Source: Pseudomonadota bacterium
GTDB lineage: Bacteria; Pseudomonadota; Gammaproteobacteria; Steroidobacterales; Woeseiaceae
Assembly: GCA_022563255.1 (NCBI GenBank)
Contig: JADFNS010000003.1
Span: 112,981-176,980 of the forward strand
DNA length: 64,000 bases
Direction: 5' to 3'
The notes under the pieces were generated by a model, which had not been told where the DNA came from, made no database searches, and was given only the letters and a program-made list of their open reading frames with translations. Shown here piece by piece: positions 8,960 to 17,234 of the stretch. A program made the position numbers and the translations under genes. Numbering within the stretch: the first letter of the stretch is position 1; every line of letters starts with the position of its first letter.

Positions 8960-9655
8960 CTATTCTTCGCCAGGAATGGCCACCGGGGGCAACTCTATAG
9001 TCAACCGCCCATCGGCAGACACGGGTCCGCGGGCAACCGACCACGCTCGCACCGACAATGACTCGACGCCGTGCATATCCATGCCGTCGAATTTGCCGGA
9101 GCCGCCCGTCACCTTGGCGGTAGCCAGGGCGCCCGGCCCGAACGTGACATCGCCAAGCCAGTTTCCTTTCCAGGTATTTGCCGAGCTTCTGTAAGCCGGA
9201 TATACAACCTCTTTAAAATAGCCCCAGTAATTTTCGACCTGCTCAACGAAGAACGCGCCTTTGCCGGGCAAATAGACGTACCAAACGCTATCAACCAACA
9301 TCTCGCCGTTAAACAAGCGCGTTTTTTCCGACAACGACGATATCTTGACCCCGATTCCGGCTGGCCGATTCAGCGCGTCACGCATGACCGTAACCATTGC
9401 TGATGTTTGACGAATGGGCCTCTCCCAAAGTTCCGGCACATCCTCAGGATACGTGTCAACACGCGACCGACCGTCGTTCGTAAACAGAATATTTTCCGTA
9501 GATACACCGGAAAACGCCAGCGTAATCGTTTGCAAGTCAGTCACCGTTATCGGTGACAGTTTCTGTTTGCTGATGAACGGATTGTAAATCATGCCCGCAG
9601 CAAATATCACGGCCCCGAAGAAGACTCCCAGTACCAGCGCTATGACATATTTCAT
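8960..9655 (-). CDS. membrane-anchored protein of unknown function (paralogue of upstream gene)
   Basis: A 231-residue protein with an N-terminal hydrophobic segment (residues ~4-26, VIALVLGVFFGAVIFAAGMIY) that would anchor it in the inner membrane with a periplasmic body. I do not recognise a family. It shares a layout with the upstream gene product: a single anchor, then a strand-rich body containing YVYLPGKGAFFV (compare VIHLPARGSMFV) and a late segment ending DGRLTIELP (compare SGRIELTATY). The start ATG overlaps the stop of the upstream gene by four bases (ATGA), so the two are translated together. Confidence 0.7.
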   Translation of the reverse strand: MKYVIALVLGVFFGAVIFAAGMIYNPFISKQKLSPITVTDLQTITLAFSGVSTENILFTNDGRSRVDTYPEDVPELWERPIRQTSAMVTVMRDALNRPAGIGVKISSLSEKTRLFNGEMLVDSVWYVYLPGKGAFFVEQVENYWGYFKEVVYPAYRSSANTWKGNWLGDVTFGPGALATAKVTGGSGKFDGMDMHGVESLSVRAWSVARGPVSADGRLTIELPPVAIPGEE

Positions 9656-10224
9656 TGGAGTAGCTCCGCTGCGCCGATATACGTTGCTGTCAGCTCGATG
9701 CGTCCGGACGGCGCATCTTCCTCACCTGACGTGTCGACCACCCAACGTTCCGAAACGATACCCGTTAAAAGTCCGAATTCGCGTGATCCTGCTCGAAGGC
9801 GGCCGGTTCGACTGCCGTTCTCCTTTGGCGCCGTACGCATGGTCACGAACATCGAACCGCGGGCCGGCAAATGAATAACCCAGTCGACGACATCCGCGCC
9901 ATTTTCTGAGATCAGCACACGGGAAGCGACGCCAATGACCTTGCCGATCGCATTATTGACCTTGAAGAGTTCTACCTGCACACCGGACAGCACCTCGTCG
10001 TCGGGCCACTCCAGTTTCTCGGGCAGCTGTTCGCTTCGTCCCGGGGCCCCAACCATGATCCGGTCCATGGGCAGGTTGATGTGAAATAACTCGGTATTGC
10101 CGCCATTGGGCGTAACCGAAATGATTGACGGCCGACGCTCCTGATCCACCGCCGGAATCGCATACAGCGCACCAGCTGCCGCCACGATGCCCAGCAAAAT
10201 CCCGAATAAGAATGTCTTTAGCAA
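9652..10224 (-). CDS. membrane-anchored protein of unknown function
   Basis: A 190-residue protein with a hydrophobic N-terminus (LKTFLFGILLGIVAAAGALYAI) acting as signal anchor, followed by a soluble, probably periplasmic body. No known family was recognised. It is the first gene of a two-gene operon, overlapping its downstream neighbour by four bases, and both proteins appear distantly related to each other (shared VIHLPARGSMFV/YVYLPGKGAFFV segment). Tandem duplication followed by divergence is the simplest reading. The gap of about 150 bases between gshA and this gene should contain its promoter. Confidence 0.7.
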   Translation of the reverse strand: MLKTFLFGILLGIVAAAGALYAIPAVDQERRPSIISVTPNGGNTELFHINLPMDRIMVGAPGRSEQLPEKLEWPDDEVLSGVQVELFKVNNAIGKVIGVASRVLISENGADVVDWVIHLPARGSMFVTMRTAPKENGSRTGRLRAGSREFGLLTGIVSERWVVDTSGEEDAPSGRIELTATYIGAAELLQ

Positions 10225-10370
10225 AATCTCTCCGCCCTGCCGTTTAAGTGAGCCAAATCAGCCCCTCGCATCAAGTCTAGTTAAATACTACGCGCGATCA
10301 CAAACGCTGACAGCCGTTTTGTGACCTGACGCACAAAAATGACCCGGCGGATACCGCAAATCACCGGTTT

Positions 10371-11996
10371 TCATCTGCTTCCATTGTCCGCGAAATAACG
10401 CTCCAGATACTCGTCCAGGCCGATCACGTCTGTTGCTTCGATTCGCTTCTGGCGCTCCAGCGACACCTGCACCTCATGCCTGAACTCTTCGGCTGCGGCT
10501 TCATTTAGCGGCGTGATCGACGCGAAGTAGTCACGATGGCTCGCAGACATCGCCAGCGCAAACCGGGAAAATCCGATATTCGCCTGTTCGAGTTCGGCGA
10601 TAATCCGCGCGGACGGCGTCGCATCCGGTTCATCGACAAGCTTCCTCATCCAACGGACGGCCTCGACGTAGCTGTCATTCTTGTCATGCCGGTCCAGCTG
10701 CGTCGCAACGGCCTGAACACGATCGATTATTTCGCTTGCCCAGTCTGTTACCGAGATCAGCTTACCCGCTCGAGACAAACGCAGATCCGGATCTCGCCCT
10801 CGCGTTGCAGTATCGGCATGATTGCGCACCAGTTCACCGAGTTCCTCAGGCGCCAATTTTGGACTGTCCTCAAGCAGACAGTAGATCAGGAACGCCTCGG
10901 TGAATCGCATGGTGTTTTGATTGATACCGCAAGGATCGAACAGATTGATATCCAGCGATCGAATTTCAACGTATTCGATTCCACCACGGCGCAATGCTGC
11001 AGTCGGTCGTTCGCCGGTGTTTGCGACGCGTTTGGGCCGGACGGGCGAATAGTACTCATTTTCGATTTGTAACAAATTTGCGTTCAGCTGCCGATAACGT
11101 CCGTCGACTTTCACGCCGATTTTTTCATAAGACGGTTCCGGTGTTGCGATGACCTCGCTGAGGTCACGTACATATTCGTCGAGACTGTTCAGTGAAATAT
11201 TGATGCGCGACTGATTCTGATTATTGTAGCCAAGGTCGCTCATGCGCAACGACGTACCGTATCGCTCAAAATAAGTTTCCCCGTCGAGCGATTTCAATCT
11301 GGACGCACCGGTGCCCGCGAAGGACTTGCACAGTGCTGGCGATGCGCCGAATAAATAGAGTACCAGCCAGCCCATGCGTCGAAAATTTCGGATCATTCCC
11401 AAGTATTGTTCGGAACGAAACGTATCGGTATCGGCGTCGTCGCCAACCATGTCCTGATAGGTCTTCCAGAATTTCTCCGGAAGCGAGTAATTGAAGTGCA
11501 CGCCGGCAATGGTTTGCATCTGTCGTCCGTAGCGATACCCGAGACCGCGGCGGTAGATTGTCTTCATCCGACCGACGTTCGAGGTGCCGTAACGGGCCAG
11601 TGGAATTTTGTCGTCGTCCGGGATCTGGCATGGCATGCTGGCCGACCACAACATTTCGTCATCGAGTTGCGAGTACGTAAATTGATGAATGTCACAGATA
11701 CGATTCAAGACTTCCCACGTCGTTGGATGCGGGGGAGTCACAAATTCCAGCAGCGCCTCCGAAAAGTCCGTGGTGATGTATCGATTGGTCAACGCCGACC
11801 CCAGCGCCACTGGATGTTCATGGGTCGACAAGCTGCCGTCAGACGCTATCCGCAGCGACTCCTTCTCTATGCCCTTCAACCCACCGTACAGCAGGTCGCT
11901 GCCGGCGGCAGCGATGGTATTCAGGCGTTTGTCGAAACCTTGTGTCAAGTGGGTCTTCCCGGAGGGTTCGTTTTCGTTCGCAAGAGGTTTTACCAT
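10371..11996 (-). CDS. gshA: glutamate-cysteine ligase
   Basis: A 541-residue gamma-glutamylcysteine synthetase of the proteobacterial (E. coli GshA) type, catalysing ATP-dependent joining of glutamate and cysteine, the first step to glutathione in the cytoplasm. Family landmarks are GGLKGIEKESLRI near residue 40, TTDFSEALLEFVTPP, MPCQIPDDDKIPLARYG, the ADP/glutamate-binding segment GVHFNYSLPEKFW, GIEYVEIRSLDINLFDPCGI, and length close to E. coli GshA (518). The ATG at 11994-11996 lies in the loop of a small hairpin that also covers its ribosome site (see 11983-12003). No glutathione synthetase gene is adjacent. Confidence 0.95.
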   Translation of the reverse strand: MVKPLANENEPSGKTHLTQGFDKRLNTIAAAGSDLLYGGLKGIEKESLRIASDGSLSTHEHPVALGSALTNRYITTDFSEALLEFVTPPHPTTWEVLNRICDIHQFTYSQLDDEMLWSASMPCQIPDDDKIPLARYGTSNVGRMKTIYRRGLGYRYGRQMQTIAGVHFNYSLPEKFWKTYQDMVGDDADTDTFRSEQYLGMIRNFRRMGWLVLYLFGASPALCKSFAGTGASRLKSLDGETYFERYGTSLRMSDLGYNNQNQSRINISLNSLDEYVRDLSEVIATPEPSYEKIGVKVDGRYRQLNANLLQIENEYYSPVRPKRVANTGERPTAALRRGGIEYVEIRSLDINLFDPCGINQNTMRFTEAFLIYCLLEDSPKLAPEELGELVRNHADTATRGRDPDLRLSRAGKLISVTDWASEIIDRVQAVATQLDRHDKNDSYVEAVRWMRKLVDEPDATPSARIIAELEQANIGFSRFALAMSASHRDYFASITPLNEAAAEEFRHEVQVSLERQKRIEATDVIGLDEYLERYFADNGSR

Positions 11997-12003
11997 AACC
12001 TCT
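11983..12003 (-). promoter_or_regulatory. hairpin enclosing the gshA start codon
   Basis: In the gshA transcript AGAGGUU is followed by AUGGUAA and then AACCUCU, a perfect 7-bp stem with a 7-base loop. The 5' arm is the only Shine-Dalgarno-like sequence and the loop carries the start codon. If it folds, initiation would be limited. The repeat is seen directly; a regulatory role is inference. Confidence 0.4.
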
Positions 12004-12107
12004 CAGCGCGCGCGATCACGGCGGATTTATTCTGCCGGGAGGTAGATTCGAAATAAGGTAGTATTCGGGGAACATTTCTTTTTCTTCATCCGCGGAGCTC
12101 AGGCTGC

Positions 12108-12503
12108 ATGAACGAATCCAGGCTAAGACGAATGCGCGACCGATCATTAGGTACCGCGACGCTCATCAGCGATAGCTGCAAGATAAGCGGCGATATTACA
12201 GGCAAAGGCGACTTTTGGGTCAACGGCGAAATCGTGGGCGATTGCGATATAGACGGCACTGTCACGCTGGCTGGGAGCGGTTTCTGGCAAGGCGCGATCC
12301 GGGCCGACAACATTGTAATCGCCGGCCACGTCGAAGGAGATATTGCCGCCCGCGGCAAGGTGGAAATCACGGCAACGGCGAGAATCGCCGGTACGGTCAG
12401 TGGCGAAGCTATTGCTGTCGCCGAAGGCGCTATCGTTGAGGGAATAATGAAGACCACCGGACCATCAGAACCGCAGGCATTTGTCGAAAAACGCGACTCC
12501 TGA
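12108..12503 (+). CDS. bactofilin-type polymer-forming cytoskeletal protein
   Basis: A 131-residue bactofilin (formerly DUF583), which forms filaments from a right-handed beta-helix and scaffolds cell-wall or envelope enzymes. The core repeats are visible as short hydrophobic strands every ~17 residues: SDSCKISGDITGKGDFWVNG, IDGTVTLAGSGFWQG, IVIAGHVEGDIAARG and TATARIAGTVSGEAI. The N- and C-terminal tails are short, hydrophilic and presumably disordered. No M23 peptidase, the common partner of bactofilins, is adjacent. Confidence 0.85.
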   Translation: MNESRLRRMRDRSLGTATLISDSCKISGDITGKGDFWVNGEIVGDCDIDGTVTLAGSGFWQGAIRADNIVIAGHVEGDIAARGKVEITATARIAGTVSGEAIAVAEGAIVEGIMKTTGPSEPQAFVEKRDS

Positions 12504-12595
12504 CAAAGTTATAGTCCAACCTGGAAAGTTTTGATGTGCTCCACGCTGCGGGTGCTACACTGATCTCTGCTTTTTAGCCGAATAATAATTACGAG

Positions 12596-15046
12596 ATGAT
12601 CGGCAACAGAATTCCGCGCTTTCTCCTGCTGTCGGTGGCACTCGCCGTCGCCGTTTCGGGCATTATGCTGTCTGTTTTCTACGGTCAGTACCGCTGGCTG
12701 GCGAACCAGATAACGCAAACCAGCTCGGTTGAATACCACCGCCTGTTGCAGGCCAGTTTCGAACGTCGCGCCCGCTCACAAATGCATAATGCCGCCGACT
12801 TATTGAGCGCAGCGGCCGTCGATGGCGATCATGCAACCCTGCTCGCCGGCCTGAACGACATACTTTCGGGCAACAACAAGCTGCAGGGAATTCGCTACAC
12901 GAACGCTTCGGGCCTGACTTACCTTACGGGCGACTTCCCGGCGCAAGACAACACCGGGGAGACGATCTGGCTTGCAGATCGCCTCATCGTCGCCTATCCC
13001 ATACTCGTCAATGAGGTCGAAATCGGCCAGATGTCCGGTGCATTTGACTTCGCTGAGTTGGACATCGAAGCCAGGCGCTTTGCGACTGAGCTGGCAGCCA
13101 GGCAAACCGAAAGTCGTCGCGTCAGCTATTTATGGGCGGGCGCCGGAACCTTTGCGGCATTGTTTTTATGCGCCGCCGTTATTTGGTTGGTGATCCGCAA
13201 TCAAACGATGCGTATCCGACAGCTAAAGACGCAGGCAGAAAAACTTTGTGACGCCGATTTTGGCGAAGCTTTGCCCGAATCGGGTGGCGACGAACTTGGC
13301 GATCTGGCAGCTGTATTTAATGATATGCGCCGGCGATTACGCGAAACAACTCACTCTCGCGACTACGTCGACAGTCTTTTGTCAGGGATGAATGAGGCAA
13401 TCATAGTTACCCGGGACGATGGCAGAATTACACGCATCAACGCGGCAACGACGCGCCTCCTCGGATACGAAGAAGACGAACTGTTGGACAAAAACATTGA
13501 CTACATTGTGAACACCGAAAAAGGTCAATCGCTCGTCGAACGTACACCCTCCGGGCTGCCGCAAGAGACTGTTTTCAGGAACAAGTCGGGGGCATCAATA
13601 CCCGTTTCCTACACTCGCTCCGTCATTAAAGACAAAGCCGGCGCTTTAACGAACCACATCTACGCCGCACAAAACATCAGCGAACGAAGACGCGCCGAAA
13701 AACGCATTCGATACCTTGCACGAATGGATTCGTTGACGAAAATTCCGAATCGAATGCAGTTTCAGCATTTATTGCAACGTGGACTTGCCCGCGCGAAACG
13801 TTCCGGAAAACCCTTATGTCTTTTTTACATCGATATCGACCACTTTAAAGAGATCAACGACACATTCGGGCATCTGGCCGGCGATGATACGTTGGAAACG
13901 GTGGCTAAACACCTGACCACAGCCCTGCCCAAACGCTCGATCATCGGCCGGCTTGCGGGCGACGAGTTTGCGGTCATCGTTGACGGGCTCGGCCCGGACG
14001 AGCAGGGCGTAGCAGCGACCAGCCGGCTGGCCCAGAAGCTGTTGGATCGTCTTGCCGATCCGTTTTTGGTGCAAGGCCACGAAGTCTTCATGACGGCCAG
14101 TATGGGAATTGCGTATTTCCCCAAGGACGCGTCCAACGTCATAGACCTTATTCGCAATGCGGACGCGGCCCTTTACCACTCCAAGAAAACCGGCGGAAAT
14201 ATTTTCTCTTACTACGCGCCAAAGATGAATGAAGCCTCTGTCGAGCGACTCATGACCAAGAGTAAACTGAAACGCGCTTTCGAGCGCGACGAGCTGCTCG
14301 TTCGTTACCAGCCGAAGTACAATCTGGAAACCGGCGAGGTTTACGGCGCCGAGGCGTTGGTCCGCTGGGAAACTCCGGAGCGTGGCCTGATACTGCCATC
14401 AGACTTCATTCCCCTGGCTGAGGAAACCAATCTGATCATCGAGATCGGCGAGTGGGTACTGGACAAAGTCTGTGAAGACTTTCGCCTGTGGCAACGATCC
14501 GTATCGTCGCCAGGTCACGTCTCGGTGAATCTGTCCCTCAAACAACTGCGGCAACCCAACTTCGTAAGCCGCATCAGCTCTATTCTTCGCAGCCACGAGG
14601 TATCTCCGACATCGCTGGAACTGGAAATTACGGAAACGACGCTGATGGAAAATCCGCAACGCACAATCAAATTGCTGGATGAACTGTACGGTCTCGGCCT
14701 GCATCTGGCGATCGACGATTTTGGGACCGGCTACTCTTCGTTGAGCGCCTTGCAGCAGTTTCCCATCAGCACCCTGAAAATAGACAGGTCCTTCGTGCAG
14801 AATGTGGTTACCAATCCGGACGACGCAATCATCGTAGATACGATAATCAAGATGGGACGAAATATGGATATGGACGTCGTTGCGGAGGGTGTTGAAGAAG
14901 AAGCACAGCTGATATTCTTGCAGAAATTGGGATGTACGTACGTACAGGGCCTCTTGTTCGGCACACCGATGAGCTCCGACGACTATCTGAATCTATTGCT
15001 CGCACAAGTGGACGGTACCGACACACATAAAGCGCTTTTCGCGTGA
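12596..15046 (+). CDS. membrane sensor with HAMP, PAS, GGDEF and EAL domains
   Basis: An 816-residue cyclic-di-GMP protein. A first helix (residues ~8-28) and a second (~180-200) bracket a periplasmic sensor region. HAMP follows (to ~253), then a PAS domain with RDDGRITRINAATTRLLGYEEDEL (about 263-375), GGDEF (about 378-540) and EAL (about 550-805). The GGDEF site reads AGDEF rather than GGDEF, so cyclase activity is possible but uncertain; no RxxD inhibitory site is seen in front of it. The EAL domain keeps EALVRW, NLSLKQL, EITETTLM, DDFGTGYSS and KIDRSF, so phosphodiesterase activity is expected. The next gene starts 32 bases downstream. Confidence 0.93.
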   Translation: MIGNRIPRFLLLSVALAVAVSGIMLSVFYGQYRWLANQITQTSSVEYHRLLQASFERRARSQMHNAADLLSAAAVDGDHATLLAGLNDILSGNNKLQGIRYTNASGLTYLTGDFPAQDNTGETIWLADRLIVAYPILVNEVEIGQMSGAFDFAELDIEARRFATELAARQTESRRVSYLWAGAGTFAALFLCAAVIWLVIRNQTMRIRQLKTQAEKLCDADFGEALPESGGDELGDLAAVFNDMRRRLRETTHSRDYVDSLLSGMNEAIIVTRDDGRITRINAATTRLLGYEEDELLDKNIDYIVNTEKGQSLVERTPSGLPQETVFRNKSGASIPVSYTRSVIKDKAGALTNHIYAAQNISERRRAEKRIRYLARMDSLTKIPNRMQFQHLLQRGLARAKRSGKPLCLFYIDIDHFKEINDTFGHLAGDDTLETVAKHLTTALPKRSIIGRLAGDEFAVIVDGLGPDEQGVAATSRLAQKLLDRLADPFLVQGHEVFMTASMGIAYFPKDASNVIDLIRNADAALYHSKKTGGNIFSYYAPKMNEASVERLMTKSKLKRAFERDELLVRYQPKYNLETGEVYGAEALVRWETPERGLILPSDFIPLAEETNLIIEIGEWVLDKVCEDFRLWQRSVSSPGHVSVNLSLKQLRQPNFVSRISSILRSHEVSPTSLELEITETTLMENPQRTIKLLDELYGLGLHLAIDDFGTGYSSLSALQQFPISTLKIDRSFVQNVVTNPDDAIIVDTIIKMGRNMDMDVVAEGVEEEAQLIFLQKLGCTYVQGLLFGTPMSSDDYLNLLLAQVDGTDTHKALFA

Positions 15047-15078
15047 CCTCACGCGGGCATGTCAACGAAGGCGATTCG

Positions 15079-15435
15079 ATGAAAAAGATGATAACAAGGA
15101 TTTTTTTCGCAGCCGCAATTGTCGCTGCGCCCCTGGCTCTCGCATGCGACTACCCCGCGCGCCCACCGCAGCCTCCTGATGGCACAACTGCGACCAATGA
15201 TGAAATGCTGGCCGGTGTGAAAATTATCTCAGGCTACCAGGCAGCAATGGCGGATTACCTGGCCTGCATTGAGGCAGATAAAGTTATCGCAAACAACGCG
15301 CTGGACGACGGCAACAACGAAACGCAACAACAGCGCGAGAGAATGTTCAACATGAAATACAATGCCGCAATTGATGAGCAAACATTGGTCGTTGAAGAAC
15401 TCAACGCACAGATTCGGGCATTCAAGGCTCGCTAG
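15079..15435 (+). CDS. small secreted protein of unknown function
   Basis: A 118-residue protein beginning MKKMITRIFFAAAIVAAPLALACDYP, a signal peptide with an ALA cleavage site. The cysteine right after it might instead be a lipid-modified residue, but the preceding residues are a poor lipobox. The mature part is short, acidic and helical with a Gln/Asn-rich stretch (NNETQQQRERM). No family was recognised. The start at 15079 was chosen because it gives a proper signal peptide and has GAAGGC upstream; an upstream in-frame GTG/ATG extension overlaps the preceding gene's end. It probably shares a transcript with the GGDEF/EAL gene. Confidence 0.65.
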   Translation: MKKMITRIFFAAAIVAAPLALACDYPARPPQPPDGTTATNDEMLAGVKIISGYQAAMADYLACIEADKVIANNALDDGNNETQQQRERMFNMKYNAAIDEQTLVVEELNAQIRAFKAR

Positions 15436-15457
15436 AACAGACTCTGACGGCGGCCAG

Positions 15458-15679
15458 TTATTTCAGGCTGTCGATTTCTCTTCCTAGATCGTATTTGTGC
15501 TCGGTGACGATGCGTTCCAGAACCCGGATGCGTTCTTCGAGCACCTCGATCTTTGCGATTGACTCTTCCAGATCCGGGTCCTGCTCCTTTTTGTTTGCTT
15601 TCATTTTCAAATACTTCTTGTAAGCGTCTGCTGCAAGTACGATCGCAACGATGCATACAACATAAGCCATGGTGTTCAT
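15458..15679 (-). CDS. PspB-like small membrane protein
   Basis: A 73-residue protein with one N-terminal membrane helix (AYVVCIVAIVLAADAY) and a charged coiled coil ending ERIRVLERIVTEHKYDL. That end resembles the PspB sequence RERIQALESILDAEHPNW. PspB works with PspC in the inner membrane to free PspF from PspA under envelope stress. It is the last gene of the psp cluster on this strand, 28 bases beyond the second pspC-like gene, and so probably belongs to the sigma54-dependent transcript. The length matches PspB (74). Confidence 0.7.
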   Translation of the reverse strand: MNTMAYVVCIVAIVLAADAYKKYLKMKANKKEQDPDLEESIAKIEVLEERIRVLERIVTEHKYDLGREIDSLK

Positions 15680-15707
15680 CGACGCATCCCTATGCTGATT
15701 CTGTCCT

Positions 15708-16070
15708 TCAAAGCCTGCTTAATTCCTGGTCAAGTTGAAAACGACTCGATGTCACGTGTCTTTCCAGCGTGGCCAAACGCGCATCGATTTCCCGACATCG
15801 CCGCCTGATTTCCTCTGCCGTCGCCGTTGGGCGCGGCACATCGAATTCCTTGAGCTCCCTTCTTGATACCGCAGGAATCAGAAAGACAGCCGCAAGATAA
15901 GCAATAACCGCAACTGGCATCACCATGAAAAACGCAACGATCGCCAGTATCCGTATCACCTTGAGCTGCAGACCAAAGTAGCCAGCCAGACCAGCACACA
16001 CACCACCGAACACCGCCCTGTCAGCGTCCCGGTAGAAGCGCCGGTCGGATGGAGCTCTCACCGTATTCAC
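15708..16070 (-). CDS. pspC: PspC-domain protein with PspB-like tail
   Basis: A 120-residue inner-membrane protein. Residues ~10-65 form a PspC domain (RAVFGGVCAGLAGYFGL, then IRILAIVAFFMVMPVAVIAYLAAVFLIP). The C-terminal ~40 residues form a coiled coil, DARLATLERHVTSSRFQLDQE, which resembles the end of the neighbouring PspB-like protein. The start is GTG 16068-16070, preceded by GGAGAGG, overlapping the stop of the upstream gene (GTGA). In the Psp response PspC senses membrane disturbance and sequesters PspA. This one, with its long tail, is the better candidate for true PspC. Confidence 0.85.
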   Translation of the reverse strand: MNTVRAPSDRRFYRDADRAVFGGVCAGLAGYFGLQLKVIRILAIVAFFMVMPVAVIAYLAAVFLIPAVSRRELKEFDVPRPTATAEEIRRRCREIDARLATLERHVTSSRFQLDQELSRL

Positions 16071-16336
16071 ACACCTCTCCAGAATTTGTCCTCGGTGTTG
16101 TTGCCAGCGTAAACCAGCGGCTTTTCACTAATCAGTACGACCGCGGCAAAGTAGACGGCGACGGCAAACCAGAAAAACAACAATAGACAGATTATCGCGA
16201 TTACCCTGATTGTCCCAAGCCGAAAGTTATACCGATCGGCCACGCCCGCGCAAACACCGAAAACCCATCCATTCTCTCGATCGCGGTAAATACCACGTAA
16301 GTGCCTGCTGCCATAATTCCACGTGCCTTGATTCAT
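16067..16336 (-). CDS. second PspC-domain protein
   Basis: An 89-residue PspC-domain protein: GIYRDRENGWVFGVCAGVADRYNF followed by the hydrophobic block IRVIAIICLLLFFWFAVAVYFAAVVLI. It lacks the coiled-coil tail of the adjacent pspC and is close to the minimum length for the domain. It lies between pspA (22 bases upstream) and pspC (4-base overlap). Two PspC-like genes in one psp operon differ from the E. coli pspABCDE order. It may act as an additional membrane sensor or modulate PspC. Confidence 0.8.
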   Translation of the reverse strand: MNQGTWNYGSRHLRGIYRDRENGWVFGVCAGVADRYNFRLGTIRVIAIICLLLFFWFAVAVYFAAVVLISEKPLVYAGNNTEDKFWRGV

Positions 16337-16358
16337 ATTATTCTCCTGCGCGGAGTGA

Positions 16359-17045
16359 TTAGTCCGCTTCTGCCGGGACCTTGTTCTCGGCCTCGATGCG
16401 TCGTTTCAGTGCGTCAAGATCTTTTTTTACCGACTCCTCTGCCTCAAGACTTGCGAACTCGTGATTCAGATCCTTGGGCAAACCCAGATCATAGGCTTCA
16501 ACCCGGCCTTCGATATCGTCGATACGCCGCGTGTACTGCTCAAACCGCACCATCGCGTCTTCGATTTTGTAATCGTGAATTTTCCTGCGTGCCGCGAGTC
16601 GGCTGCTGGCGGTCTTGTGCCTCGCCAACAGCGTTTTTTGCCGACTCTTGGCGTCGGCCAACTTGGTCTCGAGACGCGCGATATCCTCGTTCAGCCTTGT
16701 CAGCCCTTCGTCGACTGCAATGTAGTCCTGTTTCAATGCATCGACGGCCGTCAAAACACGCGACTTCTCAACCAACGCGGCCTTGGCCAGATCTTCGCGG
16801 CCTTTGCGCAGCGCCAGCTCGGCTTTGTTGTCCCAATCGTTCAGGTCGCGGTCGAACCGCTCGATCTTGCGGTTCAGATCCTTCTTGTCCGCTATCGAAC
16901 GGGCCGCTGCGGAGCGTACTTCAACCAGCGTGTCCTCCATTTCCTGAATCATCAGGCGAACGATCTTTTCGGGATCCTCGGCCTTATCCAGGATCGCGTT
17001 GATGTTGGAGTTCACGATGTCACTGAATCTCGTGAAAATACCCAT
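16359..17045 (-). CDS. pspA: phage shock protein A
   Basis: A 228-residue PspA/IM30 family protein (E. coli PspA is 222). It begins MGIFTRFSDIVNSNINAILDKAEDP, the amphipathic membrane-binding helix and the conserved DxAEDPEKI turn, and continues almost entirely as coiled coil rich in Glu, Lys and Arg. PspA inhibits PspF by binding it and, on stress, oligomerises on the inner membrane to limit proton leakage. It is the first gene of the cluster, with a sigma54 promoter 42 bases upstream, divergent from pspF. Confidence 0.95.
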   Translation of the reverse strand: MGIFTRFSDIVNSNINAILDKAEDPEKIVRLMIQEMEDTLVEVRSAAARSIADKKDLNRKIERFDRDLNDWDNKAELALRKGREDLAKAALVEKSRVLTAVDALKQDYIAVDEGLTRLNEDIARLETKLADAKSRQKTLLARHKTASSRLAARRKIHDYKIEDAMVRFEQYTRRIDDIEGRVEAYDLGLPKDLNHEFASLEAEESVKKDLDALKRRIEAENKVPAEAD

Positions 17046-17086
17046 AAATGTTTCCTCGTTCGTGTTCGATGCCTGCTCGTATTATT

Positions 17087-17102
17087 TGCAGCATTCGTGC
17101 CA
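17087..17102 (-). promoter_or_regulatory. sigma54 (-24/-12) promoter of the psp operon
   Basis: Read on the minus strand: TGGCACGAATGCTGCA. This has GG and GC separated by exactly ten bases and matches TGGCAC at the -24 element. Transcription would begin near 17075, about 30 bases before the pspA start. With pspF immediately divergent, PspF is the expected activator. Confidence 0.85.
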
Positions 17103-17234
17103 AGTTCGTTCAAAGTCGATAAGTTATTGTTTTCACGTTCATTTTCGGAACTATCCGGCATCGCGCCGAAGTTTCATGATGGTATTTCTCACTATTTATT
17201 CGCTTTTTTCGCTATCTTTTGGCTTAATACACCA

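Noticed and set aside
13960..13975. Inactive diguanylate cyclase because of AGDEF
   Set aside because: AGDEF occurs in active cyclases, so loss of activity cannot be claimed from this alone.
16461..17234. Long N-terminal extension of pspF
   Set aside because: It runs antisense through pspA and the psp promoter; PspF starts with the AAA+ domain at 17235.
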